This document shows, one piece after another, positions 38,344 through 46,615 of a DNA stretch of 64,000 nt; within the stretch, counting starts at the first letter, position 1; each line of letters starts with the position of its first letter. This DNA comes from Cryobacterium frigoriphilum (GTDB lineage Bacteria; Actinomycetota; Actinomycetes; Actinomycetales; Microbacteriaceae): NCBI RefSeq assembly GCF_004403305.1, contig NZ_SOHE01000069.1, positions 1 through 64,000 on the forward strand, given 5' to 3'. The notes under the pieces were generated by a model. It was not told the DNA's origin. It did not search any database and saw only the letters and a program-made list of their open reading frames with translations. The translations under genes and the position numbers were made by a program.

Positions 38344-41300
38344 GTGACGGTGTCGATGCGGGTGATGAGTGCCGGGGACGGTTACAAGTACCTGCTGCGC
38401 ACCGTCGCTGTCAGTGACGGTGACCGCTTGATGTCGACTCCGCTCACTCGGTACTACACCGCGGAGGGCACGCCGCCGGGCCGGTGGCTGGGCGGCGGCC
38501 TTCCCGGTCTCGGCGGCGGCCTCATCGTCGAGGGTGACGTTGTCACCGAGGCCCAGCTGCAGTTGCTCGTCGGCCTGGGCCGCGACCCGGTCACCGGCGA
38601 ACCGCTCGGGCGCGCGTACCCGGTGTATCTCACCGCCGCAGGACGAGCTGCGGCTGAAGCCAACAGTCTCGAGAACGGGCCGACGGTGCGGGCCGCGGGC
38701 GCCGCGGCATCCGCTGACGAGGAATCGGGGGCGAAGCGGCGGAGGGCTGTGGCGGGGTATGACTTTACGTTTTCGATTCCGAAGTCGGCGAGTGTGCTGT
38801 GGGGGGTGGCCGACGCGTCCACGCAGGCGCGCATCGCGGCGGCGCACCATGCGGCGGTGGCCGAGGTGATCGCGTATATGGAGCGGGAGGTCGCGGCGAC
38901 GCGCACCGGCACCACCGGGCAGGGCGGCGCCGTGGCGCAGGTGGCCGTGACCGGCCTGATCGCGACGGCGTTTGACCATTTCGATAGCCGGGCGGGGGAT
39001 CCGCACCTGCACACGCACGTGGTGATCAGTAACAAGGTGCAGACCGTGCTCGACGGTAGGTGGTGTTCGCTCGACGGCCGGCCGATGCACGAGGCCGTGG
39101 TGGCGCTGAGTGAGCTGCATGAGACCCTGTTCGCTGACGCGCTCACCCGCTCGCTGGGCGTGCGGTGGGAACCGCGGGAGCGGGGGCGCGATCGGCACCC
39201 GGCGTGGGCGGTGCGGGGTGTGCCGGAGGCGCTCGTGGCGGAGTTTTCGACGCGGTCCCAGCACATCGACGTGGAGACCGACCGGCTGATCGAGGCGTAT
39301 GTGGCCAGTCAAGGGCGGCGTCCGAGTGCGGTGACGATCACGAAGCTGCGGGCGCAGGCGACGCTAGCCACGCGGCCGGCGAAGCAGGTGCACTCGCTGG
39401 CGCAGCTGACGGCGGCGTGGCGGGAACGGGCCGGGCGAGTGCTCGGGCGGGACGCTTTGGTGGTGGTTGACGACCCGGTGGTGCTGCGCGCTGAGGACCT
39501 GCCGCTTTCAGCTCCCGAGGCGCTCGGGCTTCGAGTGATGACGGCCGTGAGCGAGAAGCGCGCTACCTGGCGGCACTGGAACCTGATCGCCGAGGCCGCG
39601 CGCCAGAGCATGCCGTACCGGTTCGCGTCGGCGAGCGATCGCGAGGCCATCGTCGGGCTGATAGCGGATGCCGCCGAGCGCGCCTCCCTGCGCCTCACCC
39701 CACCGGAGCTCGCCGTTAGCCCAGTGGCGTTTCAGCGCAAGGACGGCACGTCGGTGTTTCGGCCGAAGCACTCCGTGGTGTTCACCTCGACGGAGTTGCT
39801 GGAGGCCGAGGCGCGGCTGCTGGCGCGGGCCGGGTTGCTGACTGCGCCGCGGGTTGCGGTGCCGTCTTCGGTTGCGCGCCGGCGGTTGCCCGGCGGGGGA
39901 GTGCTCGCCGCTGACCAGCTCGCGGCGCTGACTGCGGTCGCCGGCTCGGGTCGGGTCGTCGATGTGCTGGTCGGGCCGGCCGGCGCGGGTAAGACGACGG
40001 CGATGAACGCGCTGCGGCGGGCGTGGGAGTCTGTGCATGGTGCGGGCTCGGTCGTCGGGCTGGCGCCGTCGGCGGCCGCGGCGACGGTGCTGGCGACGGA
40101 TCTCGGCATCACGACCGAGAACCTGTCGAAGTGGTGGCATGCCCACCTTTCCGACGGCACGACGTTTCAAGCCGGCCAGCTCGTGATCATCGACGAGGCT
40201 TCCCTGGCGGGCACGTTGCCGCTGGACCGCGTCACGGCGCTGGCCGCCACTGCTGGCGCGAAGGTGCTGCTGGTCGGCGACTACGCGCAGCTGCAGTCGG
40301 TGGATGCGGGCGGCGCGTTCTCGCTGCTGGTGCACGACCGGGCGGATGCGCCCGAACTCTTCGACGTACACCGTTTCGTGCACGAGTGGGAGAAGGCGGC
40401 ATCCCTCGGCCTGCGGCAGGGCGACCCCGATTCGATCGACCTCTACGCCGCCCATGATCGGCTGTTTGATGGCGATACCGAGTCGATGACGGATGCTGCC
40501 TACGCGGCCTGGCGCGCGGACATCCGGCTGGGTAAATCGACGGTGCTGATCAGTGATTCCAATGAGGCGGTGGCGGCGCTAAACGTGCGGGCGCGCACGG
40601 AACTGATTCTGGAGGGGCGGGTCGACGCCCGGCGCGAGGCCGACCTGCACGACGGAACCCGTGCCGCAGCTGGCGACACGGTGATCACGCGTCGCAACGA
40701 TCGGCGGCTGTGTGCGTCGCGCACGTGGGTGCGCAACGGCGACCGGTGGGTCGTGGTCGGGGTGCGGCGTGATGGCGGGGTCGAGGTGCGGCGTCCGGGT
40801 CGGCGGTGGGGGAGCACGGTGGTGCTGCCGGCGGCGTATGTCGCGGAGCACGTCGAGCTGGGCTACGCGGTCACGTCGCACCGGGCCCAAGGGCTCACGA
40901 CTGACACCGCGCATGTTGTCGTGGCGCCGAGCATGCCGCGGGAGAACTTCTACGTCGCGATGACGCGCGGGCGCGAGGCGAACAGTGCCTATGTCGCCGT
41001 GGATCGGCCGGATGTGGCGCACGTGGGGCCGCGGGCCGGGGATGATCCGGAGGTGTCGGGGCGCAGTGTTCTGTTCGGCATTTTGCAGCACGTCGGGGCC
41101 GAGCTGTCGGCGCACGAGACTCTGGCGGCCGAGCAGGATGCCTGGGGTTCGGTGGCGCAGCTCGCTGCGGAGTACGAGACCCTCGCGGCCGCCGCGCAGC
41201 ACGACCGGTGGGTCGCGGTCGTGCGGGGGAGCGGGCTGTCGCCGGGCCAGGCGGATGCGGTAATTGAGTCGGATGCGTTCGGGCCGTTGACCGCGGAGCT

Positions 41301-41871
41301 GCGGCGGGCCGAGGCCTACCATTACGACGTTTCTCGGTTGCTGTCCCGGGTGGTGGCAGCCCGAGGGTTCGAGGACGCCCAGGACATCGCGGCTGTGCTG
41401 CACGCCCGAGTGGCAGGCGCGGTGGCGCGGGATGCCGCGGCCGGCCGCTCGCGCCGTACGCCGCGCTTGGTCGCCGGCCTCATCCCTCGTGCGCTCGGCC
41501 CGATGGACACAACCATGCACCAGGCGTTGGTGGAGCGCAGCGACCTGATCGAATCGCGGGCGGCAGCTGTGCTCGACGCAGCGCTGCAGGCAGGAGAGCC
41601 CTGGACCCGAGCGCTCGGCGCAGCACCCCGCGGTTTGGCCGCCGCCGCATGGCGCCAAAGCGGATGCACCGTCGCCGCCTACCGGGACCGCTACGGCATC
41701 GTAGACGCGCGTCCCCTCGGTGCTGTCCCGGAATCAACCGCCCAGAAGCTCGACGCCGCCCGCGCCTGCGCCGCCCTTGAGGCGGCTCAACGGTATACCG
41801 ACGCTCATCTCACCGCTGCGATCAGGCCGCCTGCCATTTCGGGGCTTACGTCGGCCGGGATCCGGATCTAA
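38344..41871 (+). CDS. MobF-family relaxase with helicase domain (TrwC/TraI-like)
   Basis: 1175 residues from GTG 38344, preceded by GGAGG eight bases away; GTGs at 38329 and 38335 are alternatives. The relaxase domain has the tyrosine pair Y37-Y38 and the metal-binding histidine triad DPHLHTHVV near residue 221. A superfamily I helicase follows with Walker A VGPAGAGKTT near residue 545, VIIDEASLAG and GDYAQLQSVDAGG. The enzyme nicks oriT, attaches to the strand and unwinds it for conjugative transfer. Full length, apparently intact. Confidence 0.93.
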   Translation: MTVSMRVMSAGDGYKYLLRTVAVSDGDRLMSTPLTRYYTAEGTPPGRWLGGGLPGLGGGLIVEGDVVTEAQLQLLVGLGRDPVTGEPLGRAYPVYLTAAGRAAAEANSLENGPTVRAAGAAASADEESGAKRRRAVAGYDFTFSIPKSASVLWGVADASTQARIAAAHHAAVAEVIAYMEREVAATRTGTTGQGGAVAQVAVTGLIATAFDHFDSRAGDPHLHTHVVISNKVQTVLDGRWCSLDGRPMHEAVVALSELHETLFADALTRSLGVRWEPRERGRDRHPAWAVRGVPEALVAEFSTRSQHIDVETDRLIEAYVASQGRRPSAVTITKLRAQATLATRPAKQVHSLAQLTAAWRERAGRVLGRDALVVVDDPVVLRAEDLPLSAPEALGLRVMTAVSEKRATWRHWNLIAEAARQSMPYRFASASDREAIVGLIADAAERASLRLTPPELAVSPVAFQRKDGTSVFRPKHSVVFTSTELLEAEARLLARAGLLTAPRVAVPSSVARRRLPGGGVLAADQLAALTAVAGSGRVVDVLVGPAGAGKTTAMNALRRAWESVHGAGSVVGLAPSAAAATVLATDLGITTENLSKWWHAHLSDGTTFQAGQLVIIDEASLAGTLPLDRVTALAATAGAKVLLVGDYAQLQSVDAGGAFSLLVHDRADAPELFDVHRFVHEWEKAASLGLRQGDPDSIDLYAAHDRLFDGDTESMTDAAYAAWRADIRLGKSTVLISDSNEAVAALNVRARTELILEGRVDARREADLHDGTRAAAGDTVITRRNDRRLCASRTWVRNGDRWVVVGVRRDGGVEVRRPGRRWGSTVVLPAAYVAEHVELGYAVTSHRAQGLTTDTAHVVVAPSMPRENFYVAMTRGREANSAYVAVDRPDVAHVGPRAGDDPEVSGRSVLFGILQHVGAELSAHETLAAEQDAWGSVAQLAAEYETLAAAAQHDRWVAVVRGSGLSPGQADAVIESDAFGPLTAELRRAEAYHYDVSRLLSRVVAARGFEDAQDIAAVLHARVAGAVARDAAAGRSRRTPRLVAGLIPRALGPMDTTMHQALVERSDLIESRAAAVLDAALQAGEPWTRALGAAPRGLAAAAWRQSGCTVAAYRDRYGIVDARPLGAVPESTAQKLDAARACAALEAAQRYTDAHLTAAIRPPAISGLTSAGIRI

Positions 41872-41936
41872 ATTTAGGACAAGGGATGAGCGTCTGTGAA
41901 GTTTTTGGGAGACGGCACGGCCTTCGCGCAACGTGT

Positions 41937-42209
41937 TTAGGTCAAGGTCGACAATGGCACGTCGCGAAACGGGTTGGCCACGCCGCCCGTTTCCAGATTT
42001 GCGATTGTGAAGCCTTGCAGCCGCAAATCCTCTACAACCTGACGGGATGCGATCTTGTTGATGCTCGTCCAGCCGTCCCAGCCGTTTGTCTGATCGTCCT
42101 TGACTACTCGGTCGCTTGGGCGGAAGGCAGCCTTGAGGCGGACGACTTTGTTGGCGCCTTTGGGAAACTGCGCCTGAGCGCTGGCGAGGACGGCTTCTGA
42201 ACTGCTCAT
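41937..42209 (-). CDS. Hypothetical 90-residue protein
   Basis: 90 residues, start supported by a leaderless-type -10 box at 42216-42221. Sequence includes VVRLKAAFRPSDRVVKDDQ and SRQVVEDLRLQGFTIANLE; it looks like a small mixed alpha/beta protein with no recognised domain. It is divergent from the gene at 42283, the two -10 boxes being about 50 bases apart, so they may be coregulated. Confidence 0.6.
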   Translation of the reverse strand: MSSSEAVLASAQAQFPKGANKVVRLKAAFRPSDRVVKDDQTNGWDGWTSINKIASRQVVEDLRLQGFTIANLETGGVANPFRDVPLSTLT

Positions 42210-42215
42210 CCAAAT

Positions 42216-42221
42216 AGCTTA
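42216..42221 (-). promoter_or_regulatory. -10 box for leaderless 41937-42209 gene
   Basis: TAAGCT on the minus strand, six bases before the ATG at 42209. Confidence 0.45.
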
Positions 42222-42270
42222 CATGCAACACTCAGAAAACACACAGACATTGCGCCCCTGTGGACCCAGC

Positions 42271-42276
42271 TAGGCT
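42271..42276 (+). promoter_or_regulatory. -10 box for leaderless 42283 gene
   Basis: TAGGCT six bases before ATG 42283, with TTGCGC 15 bases upstream as a poor -35. Confidence 0.45.
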
Positions 42277-42282
42277 GCGGGC

Positions 42283-42966
42283 ATGGAACGAATCACAGGA
42301 TTGTTCGGCGGCCCAAGCAGACTTCTGGGCGGACACAGGGGTGAGGACTTCGTCGTTCGTTCCCAGCGGCGTGTCGAGCCGTATGAGATCGAGGCGCAAT
42401 TTCATAAAAGTCAGATGGTGGTGCCGATTACGACACCGATTTACGAAGGTGACATCGTGGAACGAGGCGACCCCCGCGGCGGAGTGATTGAGTACACGGT
42501 GGCGAACGTCGAGCTAAGCAGAGATCCCTTCGGCCACGGGAACGATCACGCTATCGCCAGTTTGAAAGAGAACGGACATGCGGAACGCAAGTACGGAAGC
42601 GTGTACAACATCCATGTCGCTGGCGGCAACAATCAGATCGCAGCCGGGGCTAATGCGACCCTCAATCAGACGGTGAATGCCGTCAACGATGAACTCGCTG
42701 CCGTGCTCAGGGCGATCCTCGCAGATGTACCACGGGACGCGCTGTCATCGAGCGAGTTGGAGGAACTCGAAGAGGCGATCGGGGAAGCAATCGAAGTATC
42801 CGAGTCGGGCTCCGCGAAGCCGACTGCTGTGAAACGCGCCCTTTACTCCGCGAAAGGCGTCGTAGAAGACCTCGGGTCAGCGATAAAGAGTGGCACCGGC
42901 GATGCCGTGAGAAGCTGGGCGACTACAGCTGTGACGGTTCTTCTCACAAAACTTTCTGGAATGTAG
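42283..42966 (+). CDS. Hypothetical protein with Asn/Gly-rich strand motif, AbiTii-neighbour
   Basis: 227 residues. The N-terminal half is beta-rich (residues about 30-100). A motif YNIHVAGGNNQIAAGANATL at about 108-127 is followed by a helical tail with ELEELEEAIGEAIE and a last amphipathic helix (VRSWATTAVTVLLTKL). The motif recalls VIISGKGNRVNVA in the AbiTii protein encoded opposite, and similar motifs stand before helical tails in several defence-associated families. No catalytic residues recognised. It converges on the AbiTii gene, 110 bases away. Confidence 0.7.
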   Translation: MERITGLFGGPSRLLGGHRGEDFVVRSQRRVEPYEIEAQFHKSQMVVPITTPIYEGDIVERGDPRGGVIEYTVANVELSRDPFGHGNDHAIASLKENGHAERKYGSVYNIHVAGGNNQIAAGANATLNQTVNAVNDELAAVLRAILADVPRDALSSSELEELEEAIGEAIEVSESGSAKPTAVKRALYSAKGVVEDLGSAIKSGTGDAVRSWATTAVTVLLTKLSGM

Positions 42967-43076
42967 TCGCTGCATTCGCCTCGCTCCGCCTGCGACTTGG
43001 CGGGCGGGAATCCCCTCCCTGCGGGTGCAGCGTTTCAGGCGCGGGCCGTGGAGGGCCAGGTTCCGGTGAGTGCAAT

Positions 43077-43880
43077 TCAGGTGCTGAGTCCTTGCGTCTG
43101 CCACCACGCGATTGCAGCACCAACCACCGTGGACAGCCCGACGACGACGGCGCCGATTCGTCGGCCTAAGGTCCAAAACCTATTTTCCGTCACCTCACCG
43201 CCGTTCGCCGAAGCCGGTCCATCCCCGCGGGCCTGGGCAACGTTCACCCGGTTTCCTTTCCCGCTGATAATCACGTTGACCGCGTTCGAAGCTTGGTCGG
43301 CCGTCGGTCCGTCTGCGCGAGATGGGGTGACGGCGCGAAGCTCTGCGAGTAGTTCGGCGAGTCGTGTTCGGACCTGGTCGATGATGCCATCCACGGCCGA
43401 CTTGCTCACTATCCAGTAGAGAGCGCTGATGTGTTGATACGGGTCCCCAACCTGTTTTTCCATAAGACGCGCGATCATCCGCTCAGAGGGGAGGGAGATC
43501 TGAATCCCACGACTTTCGTCCGCCTCACGAACGAGGGATTGGATCTCGCCGATGCCCTGAGGAAACGCAACCTGATCTGAAATATGTTCCTGCACTTCTG
43601 CGGGGAGGTTAAATCCACCAATGGTTTGGTGTCTGACCAGTGTGTTGCCTGAAATGCCATCTAGCTGAAGTGTCCCGGGTATTCTGCGGTAGCTGGGGAG
43701 GTCTGTGATACCTGCATCTGCATAACCTCGAAGTTCATGAGATGCCCAGTCGCGCAATTCACTTGATCCCGAGCGGCCCCCAAGAATTATCAACTTTCGC
43801 AAGACATCTGCAAGAGACGCATTGTCAAGCAGATCCCTCTCAATTTCTGAGAGGAGAGTATGCGGAGTTTTCAATGGCAT
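43077..43880 (-). CDS. AbiTii-domain abortive-infection-type protein
   Basis: 267 residues from ATG 43880; ATG 43913 is an alternative. The N-terminal block LLSEIERDLLDNASLADVLR then ELRDWASHELRGYADA...LPSYRRI fits the AbiTii family. After a middle helical region comes NVIISGKGNRVNVA (about 200-215) and one C-terminal membrane helix (GRRIGAVVVGLSTVVGAAIAWW). The membrane anchor and family suggest a phage-defence protein that harms the cell on infection, but no experimental mechanism is implied here. Its codon use and GC are lower than the host block. Confidence 0.7.
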   Translation of the reverse strand: MPLKTPHTLLSEIERDLLDNASLADVLRKLIILGGRSGSSELRDWASHELRGYADAGITDLPSYRRIPGTLQLDGISGNTLVRHQTIGGFNLPAEVQEHISDQVAFPQGIGEIQSLVREADESRGIQISLPSERMIARLMEKQVGDPYQHISALYWIVSKSAVDGIIDQVRTRLAELLAELRAVTPSRADGPTADQASNAVNVIISGKGNRVNVAQARGDGPASANGGEVTENRFWTLGRRIGAVVVGLSTVVGAAIAWWQTQGLST

Positions 43881-44002
43881 AAGGCGATCATTGCATTGAA
43901 CGGTCGAGCTCATCAGTTTGGCGACATTTATCTTCGCGCTTCGCATGACCAAGTAGACCACGCGCGAGGGCCATTGGGGCCCAATGCATCAAATAGCGTC
44001 TA

Positions 44003-44412
44003 TTAGATCAGCTTCGGTTGTCCGTCGGGCGTATGGCCCAGCCGGGCGGTGAGCATCAGCACGAGCGCGGTGCCTGAGAGCGCCCCGTCCAGGAGGCCGG
44101 CGGGAAGGAGGAAGATCATCAGCGTGAGCGTCACGAGACAATTGGCCAGGGAAAGCCCCAGGCCCCACAGCCGATGCCGCAGCAGGCCGATCGCGCCGAG
44201 GATGCGCAGAAGCGCGAAAACGCCACTCATCGCCATCATGAGGTAAAGATTGTCCTGAAGAAAACATCGGCATGTTTAGCGATGGATGCTTGCGGGATCT
44301 GGAGAGCGAGAAGAACCAAGACACCAATGAAAACCAGCCCCTCCATAAGTACGCCCTGGATCATGAGCAACCAAGCCGCCCGTCGATACTGCAGCCGCTG
44401 AGATGTGTCCAT
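44003..44412 (-). pseudogene. Small four-helix membrane protein, broken by a frameshift
   Basis: Reading from ATG 44412 gives MDTSQRLQYRRAAWLLMIQG... through two membrane helices to KHADVFFRTIFTS and a stop. Adding one T to the TTTT run (plus-strand AAAA at 44261-44264) continues instead as KHADVFLQDNLYLMMAMSGV and through two further helices to GHTPDGQPKLI at 44003. Both halves look like one protein of about 136 residues. It may be a true frameshift mutation, a homopolymer sequencing error, or a slippage site. No family recognised. Confidence 0.65.
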
Positions 44413-44418
44413 TCCGCA

Positions 44419-44424
44419 ACCCTA
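44419..44424 (-). promoter_or_regulatory. -10 box for leaderless membrane-protein gene
   Basis: TAGGGT on the minus strand, six bases before ATG 44412, supporting that start codon. Confidence 0.4.
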
Positions 44425-44555
44425 TCGGCCGCTCAGTACCCGACCTTCAAAACTTATTTACCACGTCACCAGGAAAGATAGTGGACCGATGGCACAAGCG
44501 AGCGGCTGTGCCCGGACTGGTAGACGAGGGTTATGGGCACTGGCATCATCGGAGA

Positions 44556-45287
44556 ATGACCCAAACTCGCTGGCAGCGTCTCTCCGAATGGCCACTTACG
44601 GCGACCGCAGTGATATTCCTTGTCGCTTACACGTGGGAAGTTATCGGAAACCTTAGCGGCTTGAGCGAACTGGTGGCGGAGATCGTTATCGGTGTCACGT
44701 GGGCTATCTTCGCGTTGGACTATCTAATCAATCTTGTGCTCGCACCACGCCGGTGGCAATGGTTCTACACGCATATCTTGGACCTCTTGATTGTTGTTCT
44801 TCCGCTGCTGCGCCCTCTGCGACTACTGCGCCTAGTCACCCTCCTTGCAGTGCTCCAGCGCACCGCTGGTGCCGCATTCCGTGGTCGGGTAGTGACATAT
44901 GTGGCGGGCGCAGCGGCACTCCTGGTGTTCGTCGCTGCGGTCGCTGTCCTCGACAGCGAGCGAAGCAACGCCGACTCGACCATCACCAACTTCGGCGACG
45001 CCCTCTGGTGGGCGTTCGTAACTGTGACAACTGTCGGATACGGTGATTTTGCACCTGTAACGGCGCAGGGAAGATTGATTGCCGGCGGTCTAATGCTCGG
45101 CGGTGTAGCCCTGCTCGGAGTCGTGACAGCGACCCTCGCCTCGTGGATCGTCGAGCGCGTGGCACGTCAAGAAGAGGATGAGCAAGCGGCAACCCGGGGC
45201 GAGATCCGGGCGCTGGGACAACAGATCGGTCGACTCCAAGACACGTTGGATTCGCAGCCGAGCGCTTCCGCGGACAGAAGGCCATGA
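44556..45287 (+). CDS. Potassium-channel-like protein (voltage-gated ion channel fold)
   Basis: 243 residues from ATG 44556. Four S1-S4-like helices, including the basic segment LLRPLRLLRLVTLL, precede a pore with the selectivity filter TVTTVGYGDFAPVT and a last helix, then a charged helical C-terminus (EEDEQAATRGEIRALGQQIGRLQ) that may form a coiled coil. It should conduct K+ across the cytoplasmic membrane. As cargo in an element it is unusual; it could be housekeeping DNA captured, or an effector. Confidence 0.88.
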   Translation: MTQTRWQRLSEWPLTATAVIFLVAYTWEVIGNLSGLSELVAEIVIGVTWAIFALDYLINLVLAPRRWQWFYTHILDLLIVVLPLLRPLRLLRLVTLLAVLQRTAGAAFRGRVVTYVAGAAALLVFVAAVAVLDSERSNADSTITNFGDALWWAFVTVTTVGYGDFAPVTAQGRLIAGGLMLGGVALLGVVTATLASWIVERVARQEEDEQAATRGEIRALGQQIGRLQDTLDSQPSASADRRP

Positions 45288-45385
45288 CATGGCGCGTTCG
45301 ATGCTCTAACCACGTGCGGGCTCAGATCGAAATCGTCTAGGCCGCGTTCGTGACGTTGCGCATAGACATTTCGAGGAAGGCGATG

Positions 45386-45685
45386 TCAGCGTGGATCGCG
45401 ATCAACATATTTCAATCTCAAACCGTAGACCGGGCGAGCGAGCACACCGTCCCCTCTCGCTCCGGCAAAATATGCAGCGAATATGTCGGTCGATATGGCC
45501 TGATGAAGAGCACGGATTTCTCGTGCCAGCTGTGTGGTGAACGCGGTCGCTGCTACTGACATTCTCGGAGCCTGGTCTCTCGATGGATCGTCGGCTTCCC
45601 TCGGATGCCATCGGCTTCCTTCCGAGGAGCGCCCTACACGGGTGAGCAGGAGTCCCTGGATTTCGCCTTTCTGGACTTGAGCCAT
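45386..45685 (-). CDS. Uncertain open frame, possibly a gene remnant
   Basis: 99 codons with no recognised domain. The part LAREIRALHQAISTDIFAAYFAGARGDG looks protein-like. Shortly downstream in another frame MLIAIHADIAFLEMSMRNVTNAA also looks protein-like, weakly recalling the helix of Abi-type proteins. This suggests a decayed gene rather than an active one. The rest of 45288-45834 holds nothing recognisable. Confidence 0.25.
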   Translation of the reverse strand: MAQVQKGEIQGLLLTRVGRSSEGSRWHPREADDPSRDQAPRMSVAATAFTTQLAREIRALHQAISTDIFAAYFAGARGDGVLARPVYGLRLKYVDRDPR

Positions 45686-45834
45686 GATGCGACCGGGTTT
45701 TTCCTTGTCACGCGTTACCTCCGCACTTAGAATCCCTTTTAGGCAACCTCTATACGCACCCTCGCTCGTCGCGCTGGCATGGCTCCCCTTGGGAGCCCCT
45801 TCAGGTTCTCGTTGCCGATCTGAAGGGTTGCCAC

Positions 45835-46221
45835 GTGTTCAATCTGATTTTGGGGCTCACCGCCCGCAGCTACTACGCCCTGCGTCGCATCATGCCGACC
45901 ACCATTCTCCTCGACGCCATCCACACGCGACGCGGACTCAAATGGGGCGTGCCGGCCATGCTGCTCGCGGCCCCGTACGCGGTCGGTGCGACGGTCTGCA
46001 CGCGACTGATCGAGGCTGGTGGCCCCAGCTGGCTGAACCTCGTGGTGCTGGTGCTCGTTTGGAACACACTAAAGCTCGTCGTCAACGGGCCGATATCCCT
46101 GATGCGCCTGCTCTTAGTTCGCTGGCGTGAGGCCCGGGCAAGGCGCCACGCGGTTCGGGCCTCGCTTCGTGACGACAGCGCATCCGAGCCGCTTGGCCAG
46201 CTGACGCTGTCGTCCCGCTGA
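45835..46221 (+). CDS. Small membrane protein of actinobacterial accessory regions
   Basis: 128 residues from GTG with AAGGG eight bases upstream. It opens FNLILGLTARSYYALRRIMP, has two membrane helices (WGVPAMLLAAPYAVGATVCT and WLNLVVLVLVWNTLKLVV) and a basic C-terminus. Proteins of this type are sometimes labelled sulfate permease, though it is far too short to be one. Function unknown; presence near relaxase genes suggests a role in the element. Confidence 0.75.
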   Translation: MFNLILGLTARSYYALRRIMPTTILLDAIHTRRGLKWGVPAMLLAAPYAVGATVCTRLIEAGGPSWLNLVVLVLVWNTLKLVVNGPISLMRLLLVRWREARARRHAVRASLRDDSASEPLGQLTLSSR

Positions 46222-46344
46222 ACCTGCACCGCCCGATCACGCTTCGGACGGCCCCGCCCGATTCGCCCGGCCAGTCCCGGCGTGCGCACCTGTTATTCAC
46301 GACAGGATGTCGTCACACCCACGTCCCGCAGAAGGAGACCCACC

Positions 46345-46608
46345 ATGACGATCCCGCAAGAACAATTCGACGATCTGCTCAGCCGCACCGCGCTCGCGGC
46401 GCTCTTCTACTATCCAGAAATCGCGGTCGACGATAATAACTACAACCTGCAGAACGACATCACCTACTGTCTGGAGCCCGTCGCTGGGATCGCCGCGGCG
46501 GATGCCGAACGGCTCCGTTCCGCGGTCGGTCGGGTCATCACGAACCCTACGGCGCACCGGTCCGACCTCCTTGCGCTCGTCATCGAGCTGGCCCCGCCGT
46601 CGGAGTAG
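46345..46608 (+). CDS. Small hypothetical protein
   Basis: 87 residues from ATG with GAAGGAG at 46331-46337. Acidic, probably helical (EQFDDLLSRTALAALFYYPEIAVDDNNYN...). No recognised domain. It ends eight bases before the next gene and is probably cotranscribed with it. Confidence 0.65.
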   Translation: MTIPQEQFDDLLSRTALAALFYYPEIAVDDNNYNLQNDITYCLEPVAGIAAADAERLRSAVGRVITNPTAHRSDLLALVIELAPPSE

Positions 46609-46615
46609 CGCGATC

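Noticed and set aside
43134-43142. CAGCCCGAC as a possible attR of the tRNA-Pro element
   Set aside because: Only nine bases match the tRNA 3' end, inside the coding part of the AbiTii gene; too short to be an attachment repeat.
44272-44481. Plus-strand 69-codon frame overlapping the frameshifted membrane protein
   Set aside because: Composition is not protein-like, and the opposite strand gives a far better reading across the frameshift.
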